Source of the DNA: Bacteroidales bacterium
GTDB lineage: Bacteria > Bacteroidota > Bacteroidia > Bacteroidales > UBA932
Direction of reading: 5' to 3'
Length of the DNA: 64,000 bases
Assembly: GCA_017651225.1 (NCBI GenBank)
Contig: JAGCDF010000074.1
Location: 20,074-84,073 of the forward strand
Every line of letters starts with the position of its first letter. The first letter of the stretch is position 1. The translations under genes were made by a program, and so were the position numbers. This document shows positions 27,388 through 35,595 of the stretch, piece by piece. The notes under the pieces are model-generated. The model was not told the origin of the DNA. It ran no database searches and saw only the letters and a list, made by a program, of their open reading frames with translations.

Positions 27388-27395
27388 TATCTTTG
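27388..27395 (+). promoter_or_regulatory. TAnnTTTG promoter box of the M3 peptidase gene
   Basis: TATCTTTG ends 4 bases before the ATG at 27400, predicting a leaderless message. It follows hairpin cluster 3b by 56 bases. Confidence 0.6.
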
Positions 27396-27399
27396 CAGT

Positions 27400-29442
27400 A
27401 TGGATAATCCTTTGCTGCAGCCTTCGTCCCTGCCGTTCGGCGCGCCGCGCTTCGACCTGATCCGGCCGGAGCACTGGAAACCCGCCTTCGAGGCGGCCAT
27501 CGCCGCGGGCAAGGCCGAGGTGGACGCCATCGCGGCGAACCCCGCGGCGCCGGACTTCGCCAACACGGTCGAGGCGCTCGAGCTCGCCGGCGCCGCGCTG
27601 GACCGCGTGAGCGGGCTCTTCTTCAACCTGCTCGAAGCGGAGAGCAACGACGCCATGCAGCAACTCGCGGAGGAGATCTCCCCGCTGCTGACCGAATACG
27701 AACTCTACATCTCCCTCAACGAAACCCTCTTCGCGCGCATCCGCGCCGTCTACGATCAGCGCACTACGCTCGACCTCGCCCCCGACCAGCGCAAACTGCT
27801 GGAGGAGAGCTATAAAGGTTTCACGCGCAGCGGCGCCCTGCTCAGCCCGGCGGACAAGAAGACCTACGCCGCGCTGGAGGAGGAGCTCGACCTGCTGGAG
27901 CTGAAATACGGCAAGAACGTGCTCGATGCCACCAACGCCTTCAGCCTGGAGATCACCGACGAGGCGGAGCTGGAAGGCCTGCCGCAGTACGTCCGCGACG
28001 CGGCGGCGCAGGCCGCCCGCGAGCAGGGCCGGGACGGCTGGCGTTTCGATCTCTCGCACCCCAGCTACGTTCCCTTCCTGCAGTTCAGCGCCCGCGCCGA
28101 CCTGCGGGAGAAAATGTGGCGCGCCTTCAACGCCCGGGCCCTCGGCGGCCCGCATGACAACAGCGACAACTGCCTGAAAATCACCCGGCTGCGCCAACGG
28201 ATCGCGCAGCTGCTCGGCTACGCCGACTGGGCGGCCTACGAGCTCGAAGAGCGCATGGCCAAGACCATCGGCGCCGTGCGCAAGCTGCTCGACGAGCTGA
28301 TGGCGCCGTCCCTGCCCGCCGCCCGGCGGGAGGTGGCGGAGCTGCTCGCCTGGGCGCGGGAGCGCGGCTACGCGCAGCAGGAGATGCTCCCGTGGGACTT
28401 CCCGTACTGGTCCGAGCGCTACCGCGCCGAACACTACGCCCTGAGCGACGAGCAGCTCAAGCCCTATTTCCGCCTAGAGGACTGCATCGCGGCCGTGTTC
28501 GGCCTCGCCACGCGCCTGTACGGCGTGCAGTTTATCGAGCGGCCGGACATCCCGGTCTACCACCCGGACGTGCGCGTCTACGACGTGCAGGACGCGGACG
28601 GGCGGCACCTGGCGCTCTTCTACGCGGACTTCTTCCCCCGTCCCGGCAAGCGCAGCGGCGCGTGGATGACCAATTTCCGCGAGCTCGCGGTGCGCAGCGG
28701 CGTCGAGGAGCGGCCGCTGGTGAGCATCGTCACCAACTTCACCAAGCCGACAGCCGACGCGCCCTCGCTGCTCACCCACGACGTACTGACCACGCTCCTG
28801 CACGAGTTCGGCCACGCCCTGCACGGGATGCTCGCCGAGGGGCGTTACCCGTCCCTGACGGGCACCAACGTGACCCGCGACTTCGTGGAGCTGCCCTCGC
28901 AGCTGATGGAGAACTGGGGCTTCGAGCCCGCGTGGCTGCACACCTTTGCGCGGCACTGGCAGACGGGCGAACCCATCCCCGACGCGCTCGTGGAGCGGCT
29001 CGTTGCCGCCCGCAACTACCACGCGGCCTACTTCCAGGTGCGCCAGCTTCGCTTCGGTCTGCTGGACCTCGCCTGGCACACCCTTAGGAAGGAGATCCCC
29101 GATCAGGTCGGGGATGACGTTGTAGCCATTGAGGCGCAGGCCCTCGCCGGCTGCGCCGTTCTGCCGGACATCCCCGGCAGCTGCATCTCGACCTCCTTCC
29201 ACCACATCTTCGACGGCGGCTACTCCGCCGGCTACTACTCCTACAAGTGGGCGGAAGTCCTCGAGGCGGATGCCTTCTCCCTCTTCCGCGAGCGGGGCAT
29301 CTTCGACCGCGCGACGGCCGCCTCCTTCCGGGAGAACATCCTCTCGAAGGGCGGCAGCGAGGACGAAGCCCTGCTGTACCTCCGCTTCCGCGGCCATGAG
29401 CCTGACCCGCAGGCCTTACTCAAGAAACTGGAAATCATTTAG
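27400..29442 (+). CDS. M3-family metallopeptidase (Dcp/oligopeptidase-like)
   Basis: A 680-residue zinc peptidase. HEFGH at residues 468-472 provides the zinc ligands and catalytic Glu; FHHIFDGGYSAGYYSYKWAE further on is the M3 substrate-binding region. There is no signal peptide with ATG 27400 (MDNPLLQPSSLPFG), so it is probably cytosolic and trims short peptides. Length and motifs fit peptidyl-dipeptidase Dcp or oligopeptidase A; I cannot separate them. A REP-like palindrome lies in frame at 29094-29119 (residues about 565-574), encoding EIPDQVGDD. pncB starts 5 bases downstream. Confidence 0.9.
   Translation: MDNPLLQPSSLPFGAPRFDLIRPEHWKPAFEAAIAAGKAEVDAIAANPAAPDFANTVEALELAGAALDRVSGLFFNLLEAESNDAMQQLAEEISPLLTEYELYISLNETLFARIRAVYDQRTTLDLAPDQRKLLEESYKGFTRSGALLSPADKKTYAALEEELDLLELKYGKNVLDATNAFSLEITDEAELEGLPQYVRDAAAQAAREQGRDGWRFDLSHPSYVPFLQFSARADLREKMWRAFNARALGGPHDNSDNCLKITRLRQRIAQLLGYADWAAYELEERMAKTIGAVRKLLDELMAPSLPAARREVAELLAWARERGYAQQEMLPWDFPYWSERYRAEHYALSDEQLKPYFRLEDCIAAVFGLATRLYGVQFIERPDIPVYHPDVRVYDVQDADGRHLALFYADFFPRPGKRSGAWMTNFRELAVRSGVEERPLVSIVTNFTKPTADAPSLLTHDVLTTLLHEFGHALHGMLAEGRYPSLTGTNVTRDFVELPSQLMENWGFEPAWLHTFARHWQTGEPIPDALVERLVAARNYHAAYFQVRQLRFGLLDLAWHTLRKEIPDQVGDDVVAIEAQALAGCAVLPDIPGSCISTSFHHIFDGGYSAGYYSYKWAEVLEADAFSLFRERGIFDRATAASFRENILSKGGSEDEALLYLRFRGHEPDPQALLKKLEII
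29094..29119. repeat. REP-like palindrome inside the M3 peptidase gene
   Basis: ATCCCCGA 29095-29102 pairs perfectly with TCGGGGAT 29108-29115 around TCAGG. The minus strand reads like the intergenic copy at 8832-8856 (GTCATCCCCGACC start). It keeps the reading frame. Confidence 0.6.
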
Positions 29443-29447
29443 ATAAC

Positions 29448-30653
29448 ATGAAACCGATCATCAACCATTTCACCGACAACGACCTCTACACCTTCACCTG
29501 CCAGTACTACATCCTGAAGACCTACCCGCGGGCGGAAGTCGAGTACACCTTCTACGACCGCAACCACCAGGTCTACCCCAAGGGCTTCGACAAGCTCCTC
29601 CGGGAGCAGATTGACCACATGGCGGAGGTCGTCATCACCGACGAGGAGATCGAGTTCATGAAGACGCGCTGCGTCTTCCTGCCGCTGTGGTATTTCACCT
29701 TCCTGCGCGGCTTCCGCTTCCGCCCGGCCGAGGTGACCATCCAGCAGGACGCGGAGGGCCACCTGGACATCAGCGTCCGCGGCAAATGGTTCTCCACCAT
29801 CATGTGGGAGATGCCCATCCTCTCCTGCATCAGCGAATTGATGCACGGCCTGCGCGGCGACTTTGACCGCTACGACGCCGCGGCCGAGGAGGCCAAGGCG
29901 CGCGCGAAGACCGAGCGCATCTTCGGCAGCGGCCTCGTGCTCGGCGACATGGGCACGCGCCGCCGCTTCAGCTTCGCGCACCACGAGATGGTCGTGCGCG
30001 TGATGAAGGAGGTCTACGATTCGAAGCCTTCCTGGCCGGGCAAGTTCACCGGCACGTCCAACGTCTGGCTGGCGATGAAATACAACTGCGTGCCGCTGGG
30101 CACGATGTCCCACCAGCTCATCTCCTTCGAGGAGAACGTGAGCGGCGTGTTCGAGTGCAACTTCAACGTCATGAAGAAGTTCAGCGACGTCTACGACGGC
30201 GACAACGGTATCTACCTCTACGACTGCTTCGGCGACGAGGTCTTCTTCTCCAACCTCTCCAAGCGCATGGCCATGATGTACAAGGGCCTCCGCGTGGACA
30301 GCGGCGACGAGTTCGAGCAGACGGAGAAGATCATCGCGAAGTACAAGTCCCTGGGAATCGATCCCGCCACCAAGCAGGTCTGCTTCTCCAACGGCCTCGA
30401 CATCGACAAGGCCATCGAGATCCACAAATATGTGAACGGTCGCGTGCAGGACTCCTACGGCGTCGGCACCTTCCTGACCTGCGACGTCACGGGCGCCGAT
30501 CCGATGAACATCGTCGTCAAGCTCACCCGCGGCCGCATCACCGAGCTCCGCGAGTGGCACGACTGCGTCAAGCTCTCCTGCACCCCCGGCAAGACCCTCG
30601 GCAACCCCGAGAAGTGCGAATATTTAAGCCGCCTTCTGAAGAAGACGGCTTAA
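29448..30653 (+). CDS. pncB: Nicotinate phosphoribosyltransferase
   Basis: A 401-residue enzyme that salvages nicotinate with PRPP and ATP to nicotinate mononucleotide for NAD. The N-terminal FTDNDLYTFTCQ, the FLRGFRF region and the C-terminal barrel motifs RVDSGDEF and FSNGLDID are PncB-like; GTSNVWLA and GTMSHQ carry the catalytic-histidine region. It starts 5 bases after the M3 peptidase and its stop sits in a strong hairpin. NAD kinase lies elsewhere in the window but not in this operon. Confidence 0.95.
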   Translation: MKPIINHFTDNDLYTFTCQYYILKTYPRAEVEYTFYDRNHQVYPKGFDKLLREQIDHMAEVVITDEEIEFMKTRCVFLPLWYFTFLRGFRFRPAEVTIQQDAEGHLDISVRGKWFSTIMWEMPILSCISELMHGLRGDFDRYDAAAEEAKARAKTERIFGSGLVLGDMGTRRRFSFAHHEMVVRVMKEVYDSKPSWPGKFTGTSNVWLAMKYNCVPLGTMSHQLISFEENVSGVFECNFNVMKKFSDVYDGDNGIYLYDCFGDEVFFSNLSKRMAMMYKGLRVDSGDEFEQTEKIIAKYKSLGIDPATKQVCFSNGLDIDKAIEIHKYVNGRVQDSYGVGTFLTCDVTGADPMNIVVKLTRGRITELREWHDCVKLSCTPGKTLGNPEKCEYLSRLLKKTA

Positions 30654-30654
30654 A
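30623..30654. terminator. 14-bp hairpin over the pncB stop codon
   Basis: TTTAAGCCGCCTTC (30623-30636) pairs with GAAGACGGCTTAAA (30641-30654) with one mismatch and a TGAA loop; the TAA lies in the 3' arm. It sits between convergent pncB and gdhA and lacks a long T-run. Confidence 0.55.
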
Positions 30655-30674
30655 TAAGAATCAATCAGAATCAT

Positions 30675-32018
30675 TTAGATCGTGCCCTGCTCGAGCATCG
30701 CTTGCGCGACCTTCATGAAGCCGGCGATGTTGGCGCCCTTCACGTAGTCGACGCTGCCGTCCGGCTGGGTGCCGAACTTCACGCACTGCTCGTGGATGGA
30801 CTTCATGATGAAGTGCAGCTTCTCGTCGACCTCCTTGCCGCTCCAGCTGATGTGCTCCGCGTTCTGGGTCATCTCCAGACCGGACGTGGCCACGCCGCCG
30901 GCGTTGACCGCCTTGCCCGGCGCGAAGAGGATGCCGTTGTGCTGGAAGAAGTGGATGGCGCCCGGCTGGCAGCCCATGTTGGACACCTCGCAGCAGCACC
31001 AGCAGCCGTTGGCCTTCAGCTCCTTGGCGTCGTCCTCGGACAGCTCGTTCTGGAAGGCGCAAGGCAGCGCGATGTCGCACGGGACGCTCCATGCCTTCTT
31101 GCCGGCGGTGAAGACGGCCTTGCCCGGGAAGCGGGTCGCCATGTCCTCCACGCGGTCGCGGTTGGACGCGCGCATGACCAGCATATAGTCGATCATCTCC
31201 TGGGTGATACCCTCCGGGATGGCGCAGACGCCGTCCGGACCGGAGATGGCCACCACCTTGGCACCGAGCTCGAGGGCCTTGATGCAGGCGCCCCAGGCCA
31301 CGTTGCCGAAGCCGGAGACTGCCACCTTGCAGCCCTTGATGTCCTTGCCCGCGTGGTGCAGCAGGTTCTGGGTGAAATAGAGCGCGCCGAAGCCCGTGGC
31401 TTCCGGACGCAGGATGCTGCCGCCCCAGGTGGAACCCTTGCCGGTCAGCACACCGGTATTGTACTCGCGCGCGAGTTTCTTGTACATGCCGTACAGGAAG
31501 CCGATTTCGCGGCCGCCCACGCCCACATCACCGGCCGGGATGTCCTGGTCGGGGCCGATACACTGCCAGAGCTCCAGCATGAAGGCCTGGCAGAAACGCA
31601 TGATCTCGGCGTCGGTCTTGCCCTTGGGATCGAAATCGCTGCCGCCCTTGGCGCCGCCCATCGGGAGGGTCGTAAGGGCGTTCTTGAAGGTCTGCTCGAA
31701 ACCGAGAAACTTCAGCATGGAAGGGGTCACGGCGCGGTGGAAACGCAGGCCGCCCTTGTAGGGGCCGATGGCGCTGTTGAACTGGATGCGGTAGCCGGTG
31801 TTGGTCTGGACCTCGCCCTGGTCGTCCGTCCAGGTCACGCGGAACGTGAAGATGCGGTCCGGCTCGACCATCCGCTCGACGATCTTCGCCTTCTCGAATT
31901 CAGGATGCTGGTTATAGACTTCCTCGATGCTCTCGAGCACCTCCTGTACCGCCTGCAGATATTCGCTTTCGCCGGGGTACTTGGCCTGGAGACGGGCCAT
32001 AATGTCTTTCGTTTTCAT
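30675..32018 (-). CDS. gdhA: Glutamate dehydrogenase (hexameric, probably NADP-linked)
   Basis: A 447-residue enzyme that interconverts 2-oxoglutarate plus ammonia and glutamate. The catalytic lysine is Lys124 in PMGGAKGGSDF; GPYKGGLRFH precedes it and VAVSGFGNVAWG is the dinucleotide fold. I chose ATG 32018 (MKTKDIMARLQAKY), which restores family length; the frame stays open upstream into korB. It lies 19 bases downstream of a 2-oxoacid:ferredoxin oxidoreductase, which suggests joint control of the 2-oxoglutarate node and ammonia assimilation. Confidence 0.95.
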   Translation of the reverse strand: MKTKDIMARLQAKYPGESEYLQAVQEVLESIEEVYNQHPEFEKAKIVERMVEPDRIFTFRVTWTDDQGEVQTNTGYRIQFNSAIGPYKGGLRFHRAVTPSMLKFLGFEQTFKNALTTLPMGGAKGGSDFDPKGKTDAEIMRFCQAFMLELWQCIGPDQDIPAGDVGVGGREIGFLYGMYKKLAREYNTGVLTGKGSTWGGSILRPEATGFGALYFTQNLLHHAGKDIKGCKVAVSGFGNVAWGACIKALELGAKVVAISGPDGVCAIPEGITQEMIDYMLVMRASNRDRVEDMATRFPGKAVFTAGKKAWSVPCDIALPCAFQNELSEDDAKELKANGCWCCCEVSNMGCQPGAIHFFQHNGILFAPGKAVNAGGVATSGLEMTQNAEHISWSGKEVDEKLHFIMKSIHEQCVKFGTQPDGSVDYVKGANIAGFMKVAQAMLEQGTI

Positions 32019-32037
32019 TATCAGTGTTAATGTGGTA

Positions 32038-33057
32038 TTATTCAACTTCCCAGGTAGAGCCGCTGTGCAGCAGCTCGTCCACGCTGTGGATCTTCGATTT
32101 CGCCATGACGTCCTTGACCTGGTCGCGGACACCGTCGTCGTAGGTGATGTCCTTGACGTCGCGGATCACGCCCAGGGCCACCGGCATGTCCGGGCCCTTC
32201 ATGTCGGCGAGCGCCATGTGCAGGCCGATGTAGTCGGTGTGGGCGTCGTGCACGAGGATGTCGTCCTCGGTGAAGCCGCCCTCGCCGATGCGCACGGCGC
32301 GGATCTTCTTGCCGTCGTAGATCAGGCCGCGGTCGCGGTCCTTGCCGAAGATCATCTTCTCGCCGTGGTGCAGCACGATGGTGTGGTCGGCCTTGACGGC
32401 CGGATCGGTCAGCGCCTTGTGCGCGCCGTCATTGAAGATCACGCAGTTGGTCAGCATCTCCATCACGGAGCAGCCGTCGTGCAGGGCGGCCGCCGTCATG
32501 ATCTCCTCGTTGAGCTTGAGCTCCACGTCCAGCGAGCGGGCGAAGAAGGTGCCCTTGGCGCCCAATACGAGCGAGCCCGGATTGAACGGGTGCTCGACGG
32601 TGCCGTAAGGCGAGGTCTTCGTAATCGCGCCGAACTTGGAGGTCGGCGAATACTGCCCCTTGGTCAGGCCGTAGATCTGGTTGTTGAAGAGGATGATGTT
32701 GATGTCGATGTTGCGCCGGATGGCGTGGATGAAATGGTTGCCGCCGATGGCGAGCGCGTCGCCGTCGCCGCAGGCCTGCCAGACCGTCAGCCAGGGGTTC
32801 GCCACCTTGATGCCGGTGGAGACCGCCGTGGCGCGGCCGTGGATGCTGTGGAACCCGTAGGTGTCCATGTAGTACGGAAGGCGGGAGGAGCATCCGATGC
32901 CGGACACCACCACGTAGCGTTCCTTATCGTAATTGAGCGCCTGGCTCACTTTGGGGAGCGCGCGCTGCAGCGCGGCCAGCACCGCGTGGTCGCCGCATCC
33001 GGGGCACCAGCGGACCTCCTGGTCGCTCTTGAAATCCTTAAATGTCAGTGTTGCCAT
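32038..33057 (-). CDS. korB: 2-oxoacid:ferredoxin oxidoreductase, beta (TPP) subunit
   Basis: A 339-residue thiamine-diphosphate subunit. WCPGCGDHA at the N-terminus and the TPP/Mg motif GDGDALAIGGNH followed by NNQIYGLTKGQ are characteristic. With the larger subunit just upstream it makes a two-gene KorAB-type enzyme, most likely acting on 2-oxoglutarate, although other 2-oxoacids are possible. It starts 4 bases after the alpha subunit. Placement before gdhA favours 2-oxoglutarate (inference). Confidence 0.92.
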   Translation of the reverse strand: MATLTFKDFKSDQEVRWCPGCGDHAVLAALQRALPKVSQALNYDKERYVVVSGIGCSSRLPYYMDTYGFHSIHGRATAVSTGIKVANPWLTVWQACGDGDALAIGGNHFIHAIRRNIDINIILFNNQIYGLTKGQYSPTSKFGAITKTSPYGTVEHPFNPGSLVLGAKGTFFARSLDVELKLNEEIMTAAALHDGCSVMEMLTNCVIFNDGAHKALTDPAVKADHTIVLHHGEKMIFGKDRDRGLIYDGKKIRAVRIGEGGFTEDDILVHDAHTDYIGLHMALADMKGPDMPVALGVIRDVKDITYDDGVRDQVKDVMAKSKIHSVDELLHSGSTWEVE

Positions 33058-33061
33058 AGTG

Positions 33062-34906
33062 CTACATCTCCTTTTGAATGGCCTCGACCAGCTCGCTCAC
33101 GAGGAACGGCTGCCCCTGGACCTTGTTGAACTTGCGGATGTCCCGGCCGGGGAACTTCGCCCGGAGGTAGTCCGCGAACTGTCCGCTGTTGAGCTCGCAG
33201 ACGAGGATCTTCTCGAAGTGCGAGAAGACCTCTTCCGTGTTCGCGGGAAGCGGATTGATGTAGTCGAAATGAACGTAGGAGACGGCGTCGCCGATCTCGT
33301 GCACGGCGGAGAGCAGGTGGCCGTAGGTGCCGCCCCAGCCGACCACCAGCAGCTTGCCGGCGGCGGGGCCGTTCAGGAGCTCCAGGGCCGGCAGGTCGCG
33401 CGCGATGCGCTGCACCTTCTCGGCGCGCTCGGCGACCATCAGGGCGTGGTTGGCGGGGTCGGTGGACAGGACGCCTTCGTGCGTCTTCTCCAGACCGCCC
33501 ACGCGGTGCTCGAAGCCCTTCTGGCCCGGCAGGGCCCAACGGCGCACGAGTGTCTCGGGGTCACGCTCGAAAGGTTTGAACTTCTCCCCTTCCGGCAGGA
33601 TGCCCTGCACGAAGGGGGGCTTGATCTCGGGATAATCCTTCATCGACGGGATGCGCCAGGGCTCGGAGCCGTTGCCGAGGAAGCCCTCGGAGAGCAGCAG
33701 GACCGGGGTCATGTGCTCCAGGGCGATCTTCGCGGCCTGGAAGGCGGCGTCGAAGCAGTGGGCCGGCGAATGCGCGGCGACCACGGCCATCGGGCATTCG
33801 CCGTTGCGACCGTAGAGCGCCTGGTTCAGGTCGGACTGCTCCGTCTTGGTCGGCAGGCCCGTGGAGGGGCCGCCGCGCTGCACGTCCACGACCACCAGCG
33901 GCAGCTCGGCCATGACGGCGAGGCCCATCGCCTCGGACTTCAGCGAGAGGCCCGGGCCGGAGGTCGTCGTGACGGCGAGGTTGCCCGCGTAGGCGGCGCC
34001 GATGGCGGTGCAGATGCCCGCGATCTCGTCTTCGGCCTGCAGCGTCTTGGCGCCCAGGCTCTTGTGGAGCGCAAGCTCCTCGAGAATCGCCGTGGCCGGC
34101 GTGATGGGATAGGAGCCGCAGAAGAGGGACAGGCCCGACTTCTCGGAAGCGGCGAGCAGGCCCCAGGCCGTGGCCTGGTTGCCCGTGATGTTGCGGTAGG
34201 TGCCCTTCTCGAGCTTCTCCGCGGGAGCGATGGTATAGGTGTTGGCGATCGCCTGGATATTCGCGGCGTAGTTAAAACCGTCGTTGAGCACCTTCTTGTT
34301 GGGTTCAATCACCTCGGGGTGCTTCTTGGCGAATTTCTTTTCCAGGTAGGCGTAGATGTACTCGAGCGGCCGGTTGTAGATGTAGCAGGCCATGCCGAGC
34401 GTGAACATGTTCTTGCACTTGAGGATGGCCTTGTTGTCCATCCCGCTGTCCTTCAGGCTCTCCTGGGTCAGCGTGGTGATTGGCGCGACGATGAGCGTGC
34501 GGTCCTCGACGCCGAGCTCCGTGAAGGGGTTCTCGGTGGTGAAACCGGCCTTCTTCATGCCGGCCTCGTCGAAGGCGTCCTCGTCCACGAGGATCATCGC
34601 GTGGCGCTTGCACCACTTGGCGTTCGCCTTCAGCGCGGCGGGGTTCATCGCGACCAGCAGGTCGCAGAAGTCGCCGGGCGTGGAGATCTTCTCGCTGCCG
34701 ATGTGTACCTGGAAACCGGACACGCCCGAGACGGTCCCGTGCGGAGCGCGGATCTCGGCCGGATAGTCCGGGAAAGTGGAAAGACCATTGCCATAGATGG
34801 CGGACATATCCGCAAAAAGAGACCCGGTGAGCTGCATGCCGTCACCCGAATCTCCAGCGAATCTGATTACAACATCTTTGGCGTCAATGACTTTGTGTTG
34901 CATCAT
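33062..34906 (-). CDS. korA: 2-oxoacid:ferredoxin oxidoreductase, fused gamma-alpha subunit
   Basis: A 614-residue subunit. Residues 1 to about 190 are the gamma domain (FAGDSGDGMQLTG, PDYPAEIRAP) and the rest the pyrimidine-binding alpha domain (GSYPITPATAI, GPGLSLKSE, DVQRGGPSTGLPTK). This fused order is the usual KorA form. Two ATGs are adjacent (34906 and 34903) and either may be used. No TAnnTTTG box is visible in the 36 bases between the upstream terminator and the start, so the promoter is undefined. Confidence 0.92.
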   Translation of the reverse strand: MMQHKVIDAKDVVIRFAGDSGDGMQLTGSLFADMSAIYGNGLSTFPDYPAEIRAPHGTVSGVSGFQVHIGSEKISTPGDFCDLLVAMNPAALKANAKWCKRHAMILVDEDAFDEAGMKKAGFTTENPFTELGVEDRTLIVAPITTLTQESLKDSGMDNKAILKCKNMFTLGMACYIYNRPLEYIYAYLEKKFAKKHPEVIEPNKKVLNDGFNYAANIQAIANTYTIAPAEKLEKGTYRNITGNQATAWGLLAASEKSGLSLFCGSYPITPATAILEELALHKSLGAKTLQAEDEIAGICTAIGAAYAGNLAVTTTSGPGLSLKSEAMGLAVMAELPLVVVDVQRGGPSTGLPTKTEQSDLNQALYGRNGECPMAVVAAHSPAHCFDAAFQAAKIALEHMTPVLLLSEGFLGNGSEPWRIPSMKDYPEIKPPFVQGILPEGEKFKPFERDPETLVRRWALPGQKGFEHRVGGLEKTHEGVLSTDPANHALMVAERAEKVQRIARDLPALELLNGPAAGKLLVVGWGGTYGHLLSAVHEIGDAVSYVHFDYINPLPANTEEVFSHFEKILVCELNSGQFADYLRAKFPGRDIRKFNKVQGQPFLVSELVEAIQKEM

Positions 34907-34942
34907 TATGTTTTAGTGTAGGAATGTGGTTCAGGTTATAAT

Positions 34943-34980
34943 AAAAAAACCTCATCCCGCCCGAGGTGGGCGGGACGAGG
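34943..34980 (-). terminator. Intrinsic terminator of the bamA-skp transcript
   Basis: On the minus strand CCTCGTCCCGCCC pairs over 13 bp (one G-T) with GGGCGGGATGAGG around a 5-base loop and is followed by T7. It lies 11 bases after the Skp gene stop and is the clearest terminator in the window. Confidence 0.9.
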
Positions 34981-34991
34981 CGGAAGCGTCT

Positions 34992-35549
34992 TTACTGAGC
35001 CTGCTGCTGGGCCTGGAGCTCGGCGGCGAGGGACTCGAGGGTCCGGTCGGCCGGGATGTTCAGGGCCTTGCGGGCGTCCGGCGTGAGGTCGAAGCTCTGG
35101 GCTGCGTCCACGTAGACCAGGGACTGCACGTCGAAGACATAGATGTAGCCACCCTTCTTGGCCAGGTCCTGAACGACCTCGTTGACCTTCTGGTAGATCG
35201 GCTGCATCAGCGTCTCCTGCTGCTGCTGGAGCTCGAGCTGCACGGTCTGGGAGAACTCCTGGAGGCGCTGCTGGATCTCAGTCAGCTCCTTCTCCTTGCT
35301 CTCGCGGACGGCCTGGGTCCAGGTGCTGGCCTTGGACTGGTAGGTCTGATACTTGGTGTTGAACTCCGCCTGCATATCATTGAAAGTCTCCTGGGCTTCG
35401 TTGCTGGCGGCGGTCATCGTCTCGCGGGCCTTGTCCATTTCGGGGCAGAGCTGCACCAGCTCGGTGGAATTCACGTGGGCGAACTTCGGCTGGGCGAAAC
35501 CGGTCACTGCAGCAAGGGCAGTAGCGGCAATCAAAAGAATCTTTTTCAT
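34992..35549 (-). CDS. Skp/OmpH-family periplasmic chaperone
   Basis: A 185-residue exported protein. A signal peptide (MKKILLIAATALAAVTGFAQ) is followed by FAHVNSTELVQLCPEM and a long Gln/Glu-rich coiled coil (about residues 40-130), the tentacle structure of Skp, which holds unfolded outer-membrane proteins. It directly follows bamA, the insertase that receives its clients, and ends before a strong terminator. The C-terminus ends in a low-complexity QAQQQAQ. Confidence 0.9.
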   Translation of the reverse strand: MKKILLIAATALAAVTGFAQPKFAHVNSTELVQLCPEMDKARETMTAASNEAQETFNDMQAEFNTKYQTYQSKASTWTQAVRESKEKELTEIQQRLQEFSQTVQLELQQQQETLMQPIYQKVNEVVQDLAKKGGYIYVFDVQSLVYVDAAQSFDLTPDARKALNIPADRTLESLAAELQAQQQAQ

Positions 35550-35595
35550 ATCAAACTAAGATTTTAAAATTTGTTTTCAGTCTGTTAGTATCTAA

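Noticed and set aside
26768-28434. Minus-strand open frames of 140-463 codons across the hairpin-rich intergenic region
   Set aside because: They translate palindromes (CARDPVFSLPGH-type strings) and run into the antisense of the M3 peptidase; no start signals or conserved domain.
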